Assembly (NCBI GenBank): GCA_030674155.1
Contig: CM060326.1
Coordinates: 15,677,322-15,741,321 of the forward strand
Reading direction: 5' to 3'
From: Stramonita haemastoma
Taxonomy: Eukaryota; Mollusca; Gastropoda; Neogastropoda; Muricidae
Length of the DNA stretch: 64,000 nucleotides
Positions 1 through 10,834 of the stretch are shown in pieces. A program made the position numbers and the translations under genes. Position 1 is the stretch's first letter. Every line of letters begins with the position of its first letter. The notes under the pieces were generated by a model. That model was not told the DNA's origin and searched no databases. It saw nothing but the letters and a program-made list of their open reading frames with translations.

Positions 1-158
1 AGTAGGCCATTGTTTGCCCATGTGAACTAATGACTGAGTTTACAAAATTCATACACACGAAGACTAGATGAAAAAAAAGAAAAAAAAGGAAAGCACATGA
101 GTGCTTATTCCATTATCCTCGAAACTAAATATAGAATAAATAATAAATTAAATAAATA
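1..158 (+). repeat. SINE-A copy, clipped by window edge
   Basis: 3' half of the dominant SINE family: the 'agtaggccattg' block, then the 'catacacacg' block, an A-rich linker, the 'gcacatgagtgc' hairpin motif, 'ttattccattatcctcga', and a TAAA-type tail. The tRNA-like head lies off the left edge. Confidence 0.85.
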
Positions 159-208
159 AATAACTCTGTCTGTCTGTCTGTCTGTCTCTCTTCCCCAGCC
201 ACTTACAC

Positions 209-926
209 ATCTGGGACGGTGAAGGGTGTCATTCTCAAACCCAGGAAGACGTAAGGCACCCCCACGTTCTGTAAAACCATCACCACTTCAGTCCATACCT
301 CCGCAGTTGTCAAACTGCCAGCCTCCCGCCTCTCTGATAACACTCATATTTCATCTCTTTCCACGTGACGTTTTTCTGTGGCCTCACAAAGGTAAAGCAG
401 AAGTTGCCAGCCTTGAAACTGCCTACAGGACAAAGCTCAGAGGTGTAGGAACAGTTCTTCTCATCTCTACCGTCAGAACACTCCACTTCCAAATTACACT
501 GGAGGTGTTGTTTGAAATCATCCCAGAAGGGCACAGAACAGTTCCACAATCCGTTGGGGAGTTGTTCAGGACGTGCAGACTTGTTATGGAATGAGCAGAA
601 CATCCTGAAACCTGTAATGGGTGGTCTGGTGGTCATGAACCAAACTCTGGTTGTATTATCCGATAAGAAAAGGTTGAAGTGCAGTATGTCTGTGTCATAA
701 ACTTGTGGAGGGGGTCTCAGGCAGTCGCAGGCTTGCCACAAGAGGGTCAAGTTACCCGAGAGCAGCTTGAGATAATCCGAGGGGCAGCCGTAGTTGAAAC
801 CCTTGAGTCCTATGTTTATGAAGCTCAGCATCACTACCTGATCTTCAGAAACATACAACGTTGCCGTGGAGTTGTAGTTGTCCTCGTATATTAGTTCACC
901 ATCCCAGTTTAGGGTCTGGATGTAGC
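209..926 (-). CDS. CUB / LDLa-like / C-type lectin protein, exon 2 (frame-broken)
   Basis: Second exon of the gene whose exon 1 is at 7348–7675. The acceptor AG is at 927–928 and the donor GTAAGT begins at 208 on the minus strand. It completes the CUB domain (GYIQTLNWDG start, later conserved Cys and a GFRMFCSF end), then carries an LDLa-like module (WNC ... CNLEVECSDGRDEKNC, the calcium-binding acidic signature of the family), then the N-terminal half of a C-type lectin fold (CPVGSF ... NFCF ... ECYQRGGRLA). Straight after GGRLA, near position 317, the frame is lost by one missing base. The next frame continues as SLTTAEVWTEVV and reaches VFLGLR, the usual lectin W-I-G-L strand, up to the donor. 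The rest of the lectin domain lies left of the window. Probable role: secreted or surface recognition protein; the ligand cannot be inferred. Confidence 0.85.
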
Positions 927-1021
927 CTGCAAACACAAGAGCTTACGTGCTATTTCAGGACTAGGAATAAATTTTTTTTTAAATCTCGAACAAGACAATT
1001 TCACGCTATCCTCATCTCATC

Positions 1022-1400
1022 TTATGTGGATCGGTGGTCTAGAGGTAGGGCACCTGCCTAAAAAGCAACAAATGCTCAGTTTGATCCCCTTTAAAGCTTC
1101 CCTTCCAAACCTATCCACTAGACCTTTGAGTAATAGTCTGAGTGCTAGGATTTAGGATGAGACAATATACTGAGGACCTGTGTACCACATGGAATAAAGC
1201 ACACATAAAAGAGCCCGCTGCCCTAAGAGATTGTCCCTGGCAAAAGTCTGTCGAAAAAAGCCACTCTCATAAGGAAACAAATACACATTGCAACATAGAG
1301 GGGGAAAATACTTGGTACTGTTCTTTGGCGACGCACTCTTCTCGGGCCAGGAGAGCAGCCCAGAGTTCAGGCAGCGAAATCTGCTGTGACAGGAACTGAC
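1022..1400 (+). repeat. SINE-C copy, near full length but decayed
   Basis: tRNA-like head beginning 'ggatcggtggtctagaggta', a degraded B box, the 'gacctgtgt' core remnant, the 'ttgtccctggcaa' block, and the 3' block 'gcgacgcactcttctcgg ... aaatctgctgtgac' shared with copies at 8212, 18450 and 32632. Confidence 0.75.
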
Positions 1401-1419
1401 ATGATACTGCTTTTCAATG

Positions 1420-1531
<112 letters not shown>

Positions 1532-2611
1532 TTTCGATATACCGTTTTTTGTTTAAGGGAAGAATACCTTTACCAGCCTGCTTACTTGTGATCTGAGCAT
1601 AAGCATTTCGAATTTTGATAATGATCAAAATATAGCTTCTTATGAAATTTTCATCATCGTCGTGTCGTTGTCGTCTTCATCATCCTCATCATCATCGTCG
1701 CCGTCATTGTCGTCATCGTTGTCGCCAATTATCATAATAACCACCAACATTATTCAGAGATGAATAAACAATGGAACTGTATACAGTTATGAAATCGATC
1801 GGGCAAAAAACCCCCCAACAAACCCAAGCACTAAATACATTTGCTTGATGTGATGGAAATCGATCGCACAATGATAGCATCATACTATTTTCACACCTGA
1901 AAAAGCGTGTTGATTTTATCGAGAGAGAAGGGGGCTTTTTCTCTTTGGAAGGAATTTGTTTTGTCATCAAGATGCTCTTATTTAAAAATATGTTAATTAC
2001 CTGTTTGTCCTAATTCAACCTCGGCATTATCTTTCCTAGCAGAGAAAAAAATGCATTACACACATCGCATCGTTTTACGAAACAAAGAGATTATTTTTAT
2101 GCATGTGCAGGAAACACGAGTTATTTGAAGAAGGGTAGGTAGGGGGCCTAGGACAATGGCTATCCCTCACAATCTTTCCACATTTCTCTCCCTCCCTCTC
2201 TTCTTTTTTTTCCTAAGGTGTGTGGTGTGGGGGGGGGGGGGGGGTGCGTGGCGCGCGAGTGCATGCGTGTGTGAGCACGCGCATATGACGTTACACTGCT
2301 CCTCTGTGTCTCTCAGACCATATTCCCATTGTAAATATAAGTTAGTATTAAACGACCCCTAGGACAACCAAATATACATCGCGGGAGATATCAACATCAT
2401 TTCTGTCTGCTCTTGAGGTGTTGTGATCGTGCAACATTTGTTATCAATATGGACCGCTTTTCTATTAATTAGGTCAGTGGCACAATGACTCATTTCCATT
2501 ATTTTAACAAAAATATATTGGAAAAATTTGCAAATTGTGGATCAACTTCCCATCTTTCCAAGAACATTGTCACCATCTGAAAACTATCACGTAATACATA
2601 TAGTATATGTG

Positions 2612-2715
2612 TCAAAGTCAAAGTCAAAATTTTTATTTTCAGATAATACATTGAATAGGCGTTGATTAGTTTCGTGTTTTTTTAATTTTTTTATTAACCT
2701 ATCTACCTAGGAACA
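2612..2715 (-). repeat. SINE-D type 3' tail fragment
   Basis: On the minus strand it reads towards 'caatgtattatctgaaaataaaa' and a (TTGAC)n-like end, matching the tails at 31683, 36822 and 56735. The body is decayed. Confidence 0.5.
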
Positions 2716-3463
2716 AAAATTATTTCGTTGATAATATTCAACTAAAATGATTACGTCAACCTTTAAAAAATATACCTTAAGAAGGAAAACAAGCAAAAAA
2801 TGCATTCAATTATCACGCACACACACACACATAGCGCACACACACTACCCACACACCACACACACACACTATGTGCACGCAAGCACGCCCACGCAAGCAC
2901 GTATGCATGCACACGCGTGCACACATTTACATATTTTTTAGAGTTAAAGAAATCCCTTTAAATGTCAAACAAACAAATTACATATGATAACCACTTGAAC
3001 AATACTTTTAAGTTCATACTTTATATTTTAAAAAATATTCAAAAAGTGGGACCCCCCCCCCCAAAAAAAAAAAAAAAAAAAAAAAGTAAAACAAAACGAA
3101 AAAGACAAACTAACAACAACTAACAATAAAACCAAGAACAGAACGCCAAAATATACTCGGCATTCATGGATGTTTGCATTGAAAAAAACTTGTCAGCAAT
3201 GACATCCCTCCTCGAACGTATTCTCATAAGTGCCCAAATATTATATATAATTAATATATCTATACAATAACAATCAAACATACAAAATTTATCTGACAAA
3301 TAAATCAATATAATGATAACTATAATAATGATACAATATAAGGATAACACCAGTCACCACTTAGAGCAACAACACAACAATAATAAAAAAAGTGTTGGAA
3401 CCCACGGGGAGGGGTGGGGGTATAAGGATGAAGGGGGAAAACATAACAACAAACATAATAATA

Positions 3464-3505
<42 letters not shown>

Positions 3506-3919
3506 TGATGATGATGATGATATGTATGATAAATGATTATACTATTAAATAAAAAACCCTACATATATATAAAGGCCCACAAACACTACACTATAAAACC
3601 AAAACAATATAGATAGGATAGTACTATTAATCACATTGCTAATAGCAATTTTAAAAGAAAACCTACGTTCATGCTAAAACCTTTTGAACAGGACAAGACA
3701 AAATGCATGAAAAAAATGTCACAATATCTAGCCATCAGGTCAACCATTTTGTTTTCTCCTTTTCCACTGTATCTAGATTTGCAGATTGACACATGCTTAC
3801 ATACATCACTTACAGCTTTCATGAACATTATAAGAACTAAATAAAATGCTTCTTTCCCCTTCCACATACGTACATAGCACACAAAGTGTAATAGTTCCAG
3901 TGACAGTAAATCAAACCTG

Positions 3920-4665
3920 AAAGATTTTTAGGGGAAGCAGAAAGTACTGGATGTATTTAATCCAAGCATGGCTGATTGCATTTATGATGACATTCTTGAA
4001 CATTTTTGCATAAGCCCATTAAGTAATTTTGCAACAGAGTCTTGAACTGAATTTTAAAAATATATATTTCAAACGTTTTGGGAGATTGTTCCATAAATCA
4101 CTACCTGAGAATAAGAGGCTTGTTTTGTAAAGGTTATTTCTGGGTCTCAGAAATGTTAGTAGATGGTTATGCCTGTGCTCATTCATTTTGAATCTATTGG
4201 TGATCTTGGGACGGGCATTTCCATTGACAACTTTTTTGACAAATAATATTGCTTTATTGAAAAAAGTCTGTTTTGGAATGTAGGATATTTGTTTGCTTAT
4301 AATAGTTAATGGTTAGGGAGCTTGCTTTTAATAGGGCGTTTTAGTGCTCTTTTATATATTCGATGAATACATTTTTAATTTGTTTCACTGCAGCTGTCCC
4401 AAAGAGATGGAGAATAGTCAACTATGGGCAAAATATGGCCACAAAAAAGAGTTTGCGTAAATAATTATCTAGAAAGTGTTTTACTTTTGATAACTGAAGT
4501 ACCATTTAGCCAGACGTTTTCCTAATGCCATCACGTGGTCAGTCCAAGTAAGATATTTGTCAATAATTACATCCAGAATATTGTGTAAGTTAACTTCTTC
4601 AATAATTTTTTCATCTATCAAAAGAGGTCGAAATTTATTTTTCATTTTGTCTCTTTTGTCTTGCT
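3920..4665 (-). mobile_element. LINE (non-LTR retrotransposon) relic, reverse transcriptase C-terminal end
   Basis: Minus-strand translation gives broken frames with the hallmarks of the region after the RT fingers/palm: a stretch reading LLIDEKIIEEVN ... DVIIDKYLTWTDHV (family pattern 'LGV-ID-L-W--H'), and further on LLFSGSDLWNNLPKRLK (family pattern 'F-GA-LWN-LP'). Stops and frame changes occur throughout, so this is a dead 5'-truncated copy. The stretch down to about 3630 may be its 3'UTR. Confidence 0.65.
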
Positions 4666-4673
4666 GGTACGTA

Positions 4674-4780
4674 ACACACACACACACACACACACCACAC
4701 ACACACTCACACACACACACACACACACACACCACCAACACACACACACACACAACACACACACACACACACACACACAT
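4674..4780. repeat. (CA)n microsatellite
   Basis: Imperfect CA tract beside the LINE relic. Confidence 0.95.
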
Positions 4781-4849
4781 ATTGTTTAACCGAGTCCAAA
4801 CAATCAATCTATCGATACTGTTTTCAAGTTTGAATGTTAGTATCTGGCA

Positions 4850-5115
4850 CCCAGAATTGTCTGGGTGCTAGTCTTTCGGTTAAGACCAATAAACCGAGGT
4901 CCTTTGAGGAACATTCTTTAAATGCACGTGAAAAAAAACAAAGCAATAGAAAAGCTGTCTTTGTAAAATTCTGGGGAAAAAACCCGATATGGGAAACAAA
5001 TGCACATGCAGAAAAGAAAGAAACAAGATGAATGGCTCTGCTCTTGTGACCATGCTCTTTTTTCCAGGTAGATCTACAGCATCCCGAATTTCAGGCAGAG
5101 TAATGTGACTAAGAC
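4850..5115 (+). repeat. SINE-C copy, 5'-truncated
   Basis: Contains the shared core 'gataaaccgaggtcc' in the variant form 'caataaaccgaggtcc', the 'gaaacaaatgcacatgcag' block, and the 3' block around 'cagcatcccgaatttcaggc'. Confidence 0.7.
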
Positions 5116-5589
5116 TGAAAAGTGGTTGGCACATATTTACAATTGCAACTATTCTTAGTGAAAAATGGCGCTAACCGTAGATTTCAGGCTATTTTCCATC
5201 TCAGTTTTACCACAGTTTATGACAACTTTGTACTGAAAAAATCAATAAAAAGTATGATTTCTACCTTTTCCAGGTGTTTGACAAAAGCGGAATATCTAAC
5301 AACTATGGTTAACATACATGTACTTTTATAAATTAAAAAAGGGAAATGTTTACTCAAGGTATTCACGGATGTGGACAAAAAATGTCAAAAGTGTCTAAAC
5401 GCTGGGAGAGACATTAGAAAGGGTGAATGGATAGATGTACTACTCACGGTTTGGATATAAAGTTCAGCGTTACCTGCAGGCCACTGTGTGGCTGACAGAT
5501 CGAAGCTCGTACTGAATGAGCGCCAAAACCAGCAAAAAAAAACCTCTTTCACTCAGAAGCCTATTCATATCAAATACGCGGGCTGGGTA

Positions 5590-5872
5590 GGTGGTGAGGT
5601 AGCCTGGTGGTTATAGCGTTGAGCGCGCAATCTGACAGCGAGGGTTTGAACCTTTGGCTGAGACAACCGTTCGAGGGGATTTCTTTACCTGTAAATGGGT
5701 ACCTGCCCTCTTTAGGGTCAGGGACGGTAAAGCAGCGAGGAAGAGGAAATGAGCGCCTTCCTCAAATGCTGGCCCCTAGAGAAGCTGAGGTCTCTGACGC
5801 CTCGCTCCCCTACAACCACATAGGTTATGGAACACCTTTACCCTTTTTAATCTTAGTTAAATCATTAAAAAA
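5590..5872 (+). repeat. SINE-F copy
   Basis: tRNA-like head ('gtagcctggtggttatagcg'), then 'aaatgggtacctgccctc', 'ggtaaagcagcgagg', 'ggcccctagagaagctgagg' and 'ctacaaccacataggttatg'. The last four blocks recur in the same order at 42131–42440. Confidence 0.8.
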
Positions 5873-5924
5873 AAAAAAGTTAAGTCGTCCGGCCTAAGCT
5901 CATGCCATGCTTATCCGTTTCTGG

Positions 5925-6190
5925 GCGTTAGCGACTGAGATCTGACTCCCCCTGGATGGACCCAGTCTATCGCGGTTAACATCATACCACTCTATTCGTG
6001 AAGTCCTTTGGATAAGACTATTAGATTGAGCCCCTTGTGCAACACACGTAGAACATCTTGTCATACGTTAAAACCTGTTCCACCTTTCAAAAGAGTAGTT
6101 TATGGCGTGCAAGTAGGAAGTGAATACTTTTTTTTTTAAAAGGCATGCACACTGGTGTTGTGTCAAGACATCATCTGCAAGTGGGAATGA
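5925..6190 (+). repeat. SINE-A related element with alternative 3' end (SINE-E)
   Basis: Decayed central SINE-A blocks ('taacatcat', 'agtcctttggataagacta', 'gtagaacatcttg', 'gttaaaacctgttccacc') followed by 'gcatgcacactggtgttgtg' instead of the SINE-A tail. The same alternative end is found at 7786–8110. Confidence 0.6.
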
Positions 6191-6293
6191 GACTACCTTA
6201 ATGGTGGACAAAAGATCACACAGGGATACGAATAATAACATAAAAATAAAATAAATTTTAAAGAAACATAGGCCTACGCAAAATCTTACTATT

Positions 6294-6717
6294 GTGACGC
6301 TCCACCACGAAATGAGTCGCTTAACACATAATCCATTTTTCCGCTAGGAGCCATTAAAGGCAGATGGGGTCAAGTTGGAAATTTTGAGATTTGGATTGAT
6401 TATTAAAGTATAACATTATTCTACCTCATAGTGAATTATCAAATCATAATTTTGTCTCCTTTTGCCTTAAAACGTGTTTTAAAAATACCCAAGCCCTCAT
6501 TCTGACTACCTATTACGATGGTAAACTTGTCATGTTCTTATTTTTTTTCATTTCCTGCAGTCCTAGCTTTTCAACTTGTACTAAGCTTTTCATAGAATGG
6601 TACGATTTTCAATCGGTTTTTTGTATTGTATAGCCTTTTTATCGCAGTTTTATAACATGTCAATAACTAAAAATTGACTTCTGGTGCAATGCGACTTATT
6701 ATGTGGTGGAGCGTCAC
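6294..6717. mobile_element. MITE-like DNA transposon, copy 1
   Basis: Begins 'gtgacgctccaccac' and ends with its inverted form 'gtggtggagcgtcac'. The terminal inverted repeats extend about 26 bases with a few mismatches (inner end AGTCGC). A second copy with the same interior is at 33364–33785. There is no coding capacity. Flanking 'att' on both sides may be a 3-bp target duplication. The superfamily cannot be assigned from the sequence alone. Confidence 0.85.
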
Positions 6718-7138
6718 ATTGTGAACCTGGAAGCTCATGAGAGAACCAAAGAAAAAAAATCAAATAAGCAGTTATGAATTTTTTAGGAAAAAGTAGTAAG
6801 GAAAGACAAGTGCAGGTACCAACTTCTCAATCATTTTCTTCTCAATCATAAGCAGTTATGAAGGGATCAAGCCTAACTCTATTCTTTCAGCAAGAATCAG
6901 GAATGGCAATAAAGTAAAGCAAAACAAAAGAATTATCCGACCCTAAAATATGTTTACAACATTACATAGATAGTTCAGAAAATGGAAAAGGAGGAAAACA
7001 AAATGCAAGGTGACCACTTACATTCTACACTGATTTGTCAGAGATTCAATTTCTGGAAAATATTACCATTGAATGACATAATCTTGGACATTTTTGAGTA
7101 AGCGCCATGCCTTTGGCTTGACTTGACGTAGATAACCT

Positions 7139-7330
7139 AAACTGCAGATCTCATATTGTTCTATTCCCAACCTAAATATTTGTACAACATATTATTGCAG
7201 ATTGCACATCTTTTATCACATTATTCCCCAACCTAAACATTTTTACAACATATCATTGTAGACTGCACACCTTTCATCACATTATTCCCCAACCTAAACA
7301 TTTTTACAACATCCCGTTTGACTGCAGATC
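7139..7330. repeat. ~68-bp minisatellite beside exon 1
   Basis: Three copies of a unit containing 'attattccc(c)aacctaaa', 'tttttacaacat' and 'gactgcacacctttcatcac', ending within about 20 bases of the exon 1 splice donor. Confidence 0.75.
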
Positions 7331-7347
7331 TTTTTTTTTGTACTTAC

Positions 7348-7675
7348 CACTATAGTTTGAGACGGGGATGTACTCCATGGCAATACCAACCTTGGGAGAA
7401 GACTTTCCTCTACAAAGGGGCAAGGCGGGACTCTCACTGGGAGCTGTTGCATTTTGATCCAAAGGGACTGCCGTTGTACTTACTATCGTTTGATCATAGG
7501 AGCTATTTTCAAACTGAATGTCAGAAAAATTGTTTGTTGTGTCAATCAGCCCAGAGGAAGTTGCTGTCTCGAAATGAATCGTGGTGTAAGACGTGTTTTC
7601 AGGAAGAAAGGTAGTAGACGCCCTAGCAGTATTTAACATGCCTACCATGATCAACAACGTCTTGTGGCAAAACAT
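7348..7675 (-). CDS. CUB / LDLa-like / C-type lectin protein, exon 1 (signal peptide and stalk)
   Basis: Start chosen at the ATG at 7673–7675; an in-frame ATG two codons earlier (7679–7681) is equally possible. The N-terminus is a signal peptide (hydrophobic LLIMVGML, cleavage plausible after ARA). About 70 Ser/Thr/Asn-rich residues follow, with several N-glycosylation sequons (NTS, NFS, NSS, NAT), then a Cys and the first CUB strand ending at NYSG. The exon ends in phase 1 at a strong GTAAGT donor and joins exon 2 (209–926) to form an unbroken CUB core. The protein enters the secretory pathway; no membrane segment is visible in the part present. CUB plus C-type lectin combinations are common in expanded invertebrate recognition families, but the exact member and ligand are unknown. 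Confidence 0.8.
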
Positions 7676-7785
7676 TCTCATTTTGTCTTTCTTCTGTCTC
7701 AAGAGTGCTAGTTGTGTCTGGCAATCTTCAGCATAATGATGTAAGCACGCAAGTCTGTCATAAGGTTCTGGCATAAAAGGAAGGA

Positions 7786-8110
7786 AGGTGGCAGGATGGT
7801 TAAGACATTCACCTGCCAACAAGGAAACCGTGAGGTTCTGGGTTCGATTCCCAGCCTCGCCCTTTCTTCCCAGTTTGACGACAGAAAACAATCGAACTGA
7901 ATGTCAAAGTCATTCTGACGAGACTATAAACCGAGGCCCCGTGTGCGAACGCACGCAAAACTTGCGCACATGTTAAAACCCCGTTCCGCCTTTCGCCTTT
8001 CGGAAGAGCAGGCCATTGTGTGCCGGTAGGAGCGGATGAGAAAATTATTTTTCTTAAAAACCAGCATGCACACAGGTGTCGTGTTTAGACACCATCCCTG
8101 AGGAAAAATT
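7786..8110 (+). repeat. SINE-E copy (tRNA head, SINE-A core, alternative 3' end)
   Basis: tRNA-like head with a good B box 'gggttcgattcccag', core 'actataaaccgaggccccgt', 'gcgcacatgttaaaa', 'aggccattgtgtgccggt', then 'cagcatgcacacaggtgtcg'. It lies just upstream of the lectin-gene start on the opposite strand. Confidence 0.75.
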
Positions 8111-8137
8111 GGGGAGTTGGAGCCCCCAGGGCGGCTC

Positions 8138-8141
<4 letters not shown>

Positions 8142-8211
<70 letters not shown>
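8142..8211. repeat. (TA)n microsatellite
   Basis: Between the SINE-E end and the SINE-C fragment. Confidence 0.95.
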
Positions 8212-8335
8212 TATGGGTAGGCGCTGCACTTGTGGCGATGCGCTCTCCCCGGGGAGAGCAGCCCGAATTTCACGCAGAGAAATCTGCTGTGACATAAAGT
8301 GGTATAAAATTAAAATAAATAACTAAAATAATAAA
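8212..8335 (+). repeat. SINE-C 3' fragment
   Basis: The 3' block only: 'ggcgctgcacttgtggcgat', 'ggggagagcagcccgaattt', 'agaaatctgctgtgac', then an A/T-rich TAAA tail. Confidence 0.8.
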
Positions 8336-8605
8336 CTGACAACAAGAAGGGCCAACTGATCACTGGCAAATGGCCTCACTGTCTCATGCACACTGACTCG
8401 GCTGACTGAACCTACTTGGACATCAGGGTTTATATATATAGACCACCAGCCACCCCACACTCCTCCTATCCCCTTCTACCCAACCACTGCTATTATCAGC
8501 ATGGCATCAGGCGTGTGTCCCCTCTGTCAGCATTCTCGCCACTGTTGGTCTGGAACTTTTCCTGATCTTCCACTCGCCCACGGGGCAAGACAAGACAAGT
8601 ACTAT

Positions 8606-8645
<40 letters not shown>

Positions 8646-9407
8646 CCTCTTCATTATGGGCTATGGCCTGATGAACAAACATCCGAATCAATCTCTCTCT
8701 CTCTCTCCCTCTCTCTCTCTTACACACAGGTCTTTACATACATTATTTTTTTGCTGCCTGATCTTCCGTGACATTCCTATCCCTACTGTTTCCACGCCGC
8801 TTGTTTCAATCTCCCGCCACAGCCATACCCCAGGTTTGCTATGTCTCATCCTCAGGATCAGAAGTCCACTGGGAGCTCATCAATATTAGGTCGCCGTGGG
8901 GCCACCAGCCAGAGAAGCCCTACCCTTCTGCTGGGTCACTTTGGTGGTGTTCTGTGGTGCCTGTTCTGAAATAACATCCGCAGGACACTACCTACTAAGT
9001 CCCCTACTAACGACAATATTAGCTCAGTCGTGGAGCCAGACTGAGTGAGACGCCCACCCGAGGTGGCGACCACTACAACGTCCCTCCAACGACCACCCCC
9101 TCGAACCTCTAACTCCCAAAGCTTTGACACAAACTCACCATAGGCACAGAAGTGTGTGGGGAAACCGTACCTGAGGTTACCACGAAAGCAGAGCAACCGG
9201 GGCCACGGAATCAGAGGCAATTGTTTTCATTGCATGTTGATCGATGAGAATGCGGATAATAATTATAATGATGCTGCTATGAAAGTGCATGTGCTTACTA
9301 CTACTTGACAGGGCTGTACTCTACGCTTACTATCATAATATCTCCCGGCGTCAGCCGGGCCGAGAGATACAGACACCTGCAGTGTTTGTCAGGTAATTTG
9401 AGCAACA

Positions 9408-9600
9408 TTGTCAAACTCGCATCCTTTAAGTGGATGAAGCTCAACTGTGTGTGGTCCCTGTCTTCCCACAACACACTTAGTCTGGGTAGGAGCCGGCTGT
9501 AGCCCGAAATTCCTATGACTCTTATGGGAATCGAACCCACGACCTTCCAGTCTGGAATCCGAGGCGCTAACCACTGCACCATGGTGGCTGGTAGGTCTAT
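9408..9600 (-). repeat. tRNA-derived SINE of a different family (SINE-B)
   Basis: Minus strand starts 'ccagccaccatggtgcagtg', has A-box-like 'tggttagcgcc' and B box 'gggttcgattccca', followed by non-tRNA sequence. The body does not match SINE-A, C or F, and no second copy was noticed. It is too diverged in the anticodon region, and followed by SINE-like sequence, to be a tRNA gene. Confidence 0.6.
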
Positions 9601-9642
9601 ACATACATTGTGCATATGTCAAAATCTCTCTCTCTCTCTCTC

Positions 9643-9985
9643 TGGGGACGGATAGCCTAGTGGTCAGAACATTGCGCTCGCAATTTGACGACCCAGGTTC
9701 GAATCCGATCGAGGAGATTTTTCTCCTGGAGTTAACATCAGTGCTGACTCCACTCTCCCCAAAGTCCTTCGGATGAGACTTTAAACCGAGGCCCCGTAGT
9801 GCGAACACACGCACAACATCTTGCGCACACGTTAAATCCTGTTCCGCTTTTCGTAAGAGTAGGCCACCGTGTGCCGGTGGGAAAGGTGACATTTACAAAA
9901 CTGCATACACACGGGGACTGGATGTAGAAAAGCACAAGAGTGCTTATTCCATTATCCTCGATATAAAAGAATAAATCAAATCATC
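9643..9985 (+). repeat. SINE-A, full-length reference copy
   Basis: All parts present in order: head 'tagcctagtggtcagaacat', B box 'caggttcgaatcc', 'ggagttaacatcagtgctga', core 'gatgagactttaaaccgagg', 'cttgcgcacacgttaaatcc', 'gtaagagtaggccaccgtgt', 'catacacacggggactggat', hairpin motif 'gcacaagagtgc', then 'ttattccattatcctcgata' and the tail. Length is about 340 bases. Confidence 0.9.
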
Positions 9986-10499
9986 ACTCAAATCTCTCTC
10001 TCTCTCCTCCTCCTCCCCTCTCTCTCAAATATTGTAGTGAAATAATCTTATCAAAAACAAAAAACACACCCTAAGTCCATCTAGAAAGCAATCAACCAAT
10101 TACCTGGTAAACCTGTCAATATCGATAGCTTCATCAGGCACATGCCTAACAGCAATGAACGTTTTTGTACCATAGCTGAAAAAACCTGTGAATGTCGACC
10201 ACTCGGAACAAAATAATTTACTCCATTTAAAGAAATCTTGTAGCCCCGAGCCTTTAAGTCAAAACTCATCTTTAGCTTTACTGGTGTGCGTGAGGTGTAT
10301 AAGGAATTGTGTTTATGAAAGCAAACAAGCTCCCATGGCTTAGACAGATAGTATAACAACAAATTTTGAAAATGTTTGCACCTGTATTCTGAGAGCATCT
10401 CGCCTACATCTACTTTTATTTTTCGCCTACGCCTATTTTTCTCTGTATTGAAAAAGTATGTTATCCTCTGATGTTTTTAAAGACGCCAAAGTATTACCC

Positions 10500-10697
10500 A
10501 TATTTATTTATTTATTTATTCTTTATATCGGGATACAATAAGCAATCATGCTTTTTTTCATCTGTCCCGTTGTATCATTTGTAATCTGTCATCTGTCCAC
10601 CGCACACGATGGCCACTCTTACGAAAGCGAACAGATTTAACGTTCGCAGAGTTCTGCGGCTTCGCACACGGCCCGTTAAAGTCTCATCCGAAGACTT
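10500..10697 (-). repeat. SINE-A copy, 5'-truncated
   Basis: TTTA tail at the left, then hairpin, '-gtgtgc-' and core blocks on the minus strand. It stops at the 'cttcggatgagact' block; the head is missing. Confidence 0.8.
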
Positions 10698-10783
10698 TTT
10701 TACCCATATTAAAATCGGTGACCTAATGACCCTTATATGTCGACTAACTCAATTATTGGACAAAGCCTCTCATTCTATCAAAC

Positions 10784-10834
<51 letters not shown>

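Noticed and set aside
6294..6717. Large hairpin RNA or riboswitch-like element from the inverted ends
   Set aside because: A second copy with the same boundaries elsewhere makes a DNA transposon a better explanation.
7139..7330. CRISPR-like direct repeats
   Set aside because: Units are contiguous tandem repeats without unique spacers, in an animal genome.
7676..7891. N-terminal extension of the lectin exon to 7891
   Set aside because: The extra residues are antisense translation of a SINE head; the signal peptide fits a start at 7675 or 7681.
9500..9595. Possible tRNA gene on the minus strand
   Set aside because: It has B-box and A-box-like parts but is followed by SINE-like non-tRNA sequence; better explained as a SINE head. 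The heads of SINE-A, C and F were rejected as tRNA genes for the same reason.
10081..10398. 105-residue minus-strand frame
   Set aside because: Compositionally plausible, but no recognised domain, signal peptide or supported splice sites.
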